64,000 bases of DNA, from assembly GCA_018389105.1 (NCBI GenBank), contig JACATO010000629.1, positions 1,116,001-1,180,000 of the forward strand, written 5' to 3'. A program made the translations under genes and the position numbers. Shown here in pieces: positions 62,391 to 64,000 of this stretch (position 1 is the first letter of the stretch; every line of letters starts with the position of its first letter). This DNA is from Nautilus pompilius (taxonomy: Eukaryota; Mollusca; Cephalopoda; Nautilida; Nautilidae). The notes beneath the pieces were generated by a model. That model saw only the letters and a program-made list of their open reading frames with translations. It did no database searches and was not told where the DNA came from.

Positions 62391-64000
62391 CATGATAATG
62401 CTCTCTGGTGGATAACCATGGCACTACATTGCCTCTCAGGTCTCTTGTAGATACTAGTGAACAGAAATAAAAGCAGCAGCATGATTTTGGTGGCTACTGA
62501 GATGTGATTGCCGCAATGGTGGCCTTTAGCCATAGTTTCTGGTAGCACTAGGAAGCAACTGATCAACTGCTGGGTGGTGGAAGGCACAAGTTCTACATAA
62601 GATTTAGTTTCAAAAAACTTCTGTTGTCTTATTTAAAGATTTCATTTAGAATTTTCTTAATTAAATATCGGTTGACGATATGCTGAAGGTAAACAGCAAG
62701 GTTTTTGTTGGTAGAATCCATTGACAGTTTTAAATCTTCCTTGGATTTTCTATTAATCAGTACTTAATTTATGTAGACGATGTATATAAAATTCTGCTGT
62801 GTTTTTTTTTTAAATCAATTCTGAGGATTAAAATAAAAAAAAAATATTTGAAGAAAACAGAATCTGTTTCGCCCTGGCCACTGAAGATCTTGAAAAGAAC
62901 ATAATAGAAGCCTAACATCTATATCCATTGTTTGGAACTATTATAAATGCAACATATTTTCCTAACTACTTCCTGGATGTTTGAAAATAAGTATAAAACT
63001 GATTTTACTGTGCATCTGAGTGGAAGTCTAACATTTGGAATACAAACAGTAATTATACCCTAATGGAACTAAACAATATCAGTAAAATTTCAGTCTTTTA
63101 AGATAGAAATAGACGAGTATGTGCAGTTATTAGAATAACAGTTGTCCATGGTTACTGAACTAGAGAGATCACACTGAGCCAAAACTGCATTTCTTCTTCT
63201 ACATAAGATAATCGGATTGATGAACAAAGACTGCCCACCCAACAGACAAAAAGGAAATATTTAACTTAAAAACTATAATTTGTTTTATAAAGTTTACTTA
63301 TTATTAATCAATCATCAGCGAACACAAGATTAATGTTTTGCTTTTAAAGACAGACAATTTAACTGCTAAAAGCTGTTTACTGCTGTTTGCTGCACAAAAT
63401 ATTAATTTAGTTTTATTCTTTTTTTAAAAAAAAAATAACACCTCAAAAATCTACCACAGAAGTCAAGAAGATGAATGCAGTTTTAAAAACATTCGTCTTT
63501 ATGAAGTAGGAAAGAAGTTTTGGAAGGTATATGAAGACATTTTTTTCCTTTACAAGTGACAAGCTATCGCCAAAGATTTTCAGCATGTTGTATCTTTTGA
63601 GCTTTTAACTCAGCCTCTGTCATTACAAAGTTACTGACGTTTTTTTGGAGTTTTTCCTCTTGCTGTTAGAGGGTAATTTTCACTTACCTTGATTTTGTCA
63701 ATGAGTCAAAGAAATCTTGAAAAGGTGTCTGCTGTCACTCTCTTACAGACAGGAAAAGGTTTTTGAAACATCAACAATTTTATAACTACCGAGATGGTGC
63801 AAGAATATTAGAAAGTAAGTTTGTTGCTACATGCCAGACAGCTACACAGAATCCACAACTGCAGGGGGAATTCAATTTGTTGCCATATAAATGCTTGTTG
63901 CAGGTGAAGTTGACTAAATTTACTTTTAGAAAAAAACAGCGATAGTGGGTAAGTAAAGAATTTTTGCATGCCTAATGTGATAATTTTGTTGGAGCAAAAA
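62391..64000. other. AT-rich noncoding DNA
   Basis: No gene, repeat family or domain was recognised on either strand. Confidence 0.5.

Noticed and set aside
1..64000. tRNA genes
   Set aside because: tRNA-like boxes occur only in diverged SINE heads; no complete cloverleaf was seen.

Overview
This is an AT-rich animal genomic window. It has sparse short exons, GT-AG introns of several kilobases, microsatellites, tRNA-derived SINEs and many decayed transposons. The only host gene I can support is the 3' part of a leucine-rich-repeat glycoprotein hormone receptor (type A LGR, the TSHR/FSHR/LHCGR/LGR1 family), on the + strand. An invertebrate receptor is suggested by the long hinge, the very long cytoplasmic tail and the loss of the intron that vertebrate genes carry before the hinge/7TM exon. 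A lophotrochozoan, perhaps a mollusc, is my best guess from the overall character, but the sequence does not prove it.

Layout. 1-17.2 kb: no exon found. It holds SINE copies, a decayed transposon-associated protein at 9.0-9.6 kb, a decayed hAT transposase at about 13.7-14.85 kb and a 362-bp TIR element at 16.07-16.43 kb. 17.26-27.6 kb: four short LRR exons, all with phase-2 introns (17260-17349, 19899-19967, 23373-23441, 27521-27595). 27.6-44.46 kb: one 16.9-kb intron packed with mobile DNA. This includes a Polinton/Maverick (adintovirus-like) remnant at about 28.1-34.7 kb with a decayed protein-primed family B DNA polymerase and capsid genes. A 745-bp CT-rich array lies between these gene blocks. 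The polymerase is broken by an internally deleted mariner and a Helitron helicase fragment. Further along are a 1,329-bp mariner, a LINE reverse transcriptase remnant and a Tc1 remnant. 44.46-46.80 kb: the last coding exon (last LRR, hinge, seven membrane segments, tail). 46.8-64 kb: 3' flank and possible 3' UTR, with a hAT element (51.7-54.5 kb, 8-bp target duplication), a Tc1 element (54.9-56.4 kb), a 237-bp TIR element and a SINE.

How it fits together. The five exons join in frame and align in order with the C-terminal LRRs, hinge and 7TM domain of glycoprotein hormone receptors. The N-terminal LRR exons must lie upstream of the window. Nearly all recognisable transposon coding remnants are antisense to the receptor, which is the usual pattern for insertions tolerated in introns. 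I saw no RNA genes, CRISPR arrays or bacterial-type features.
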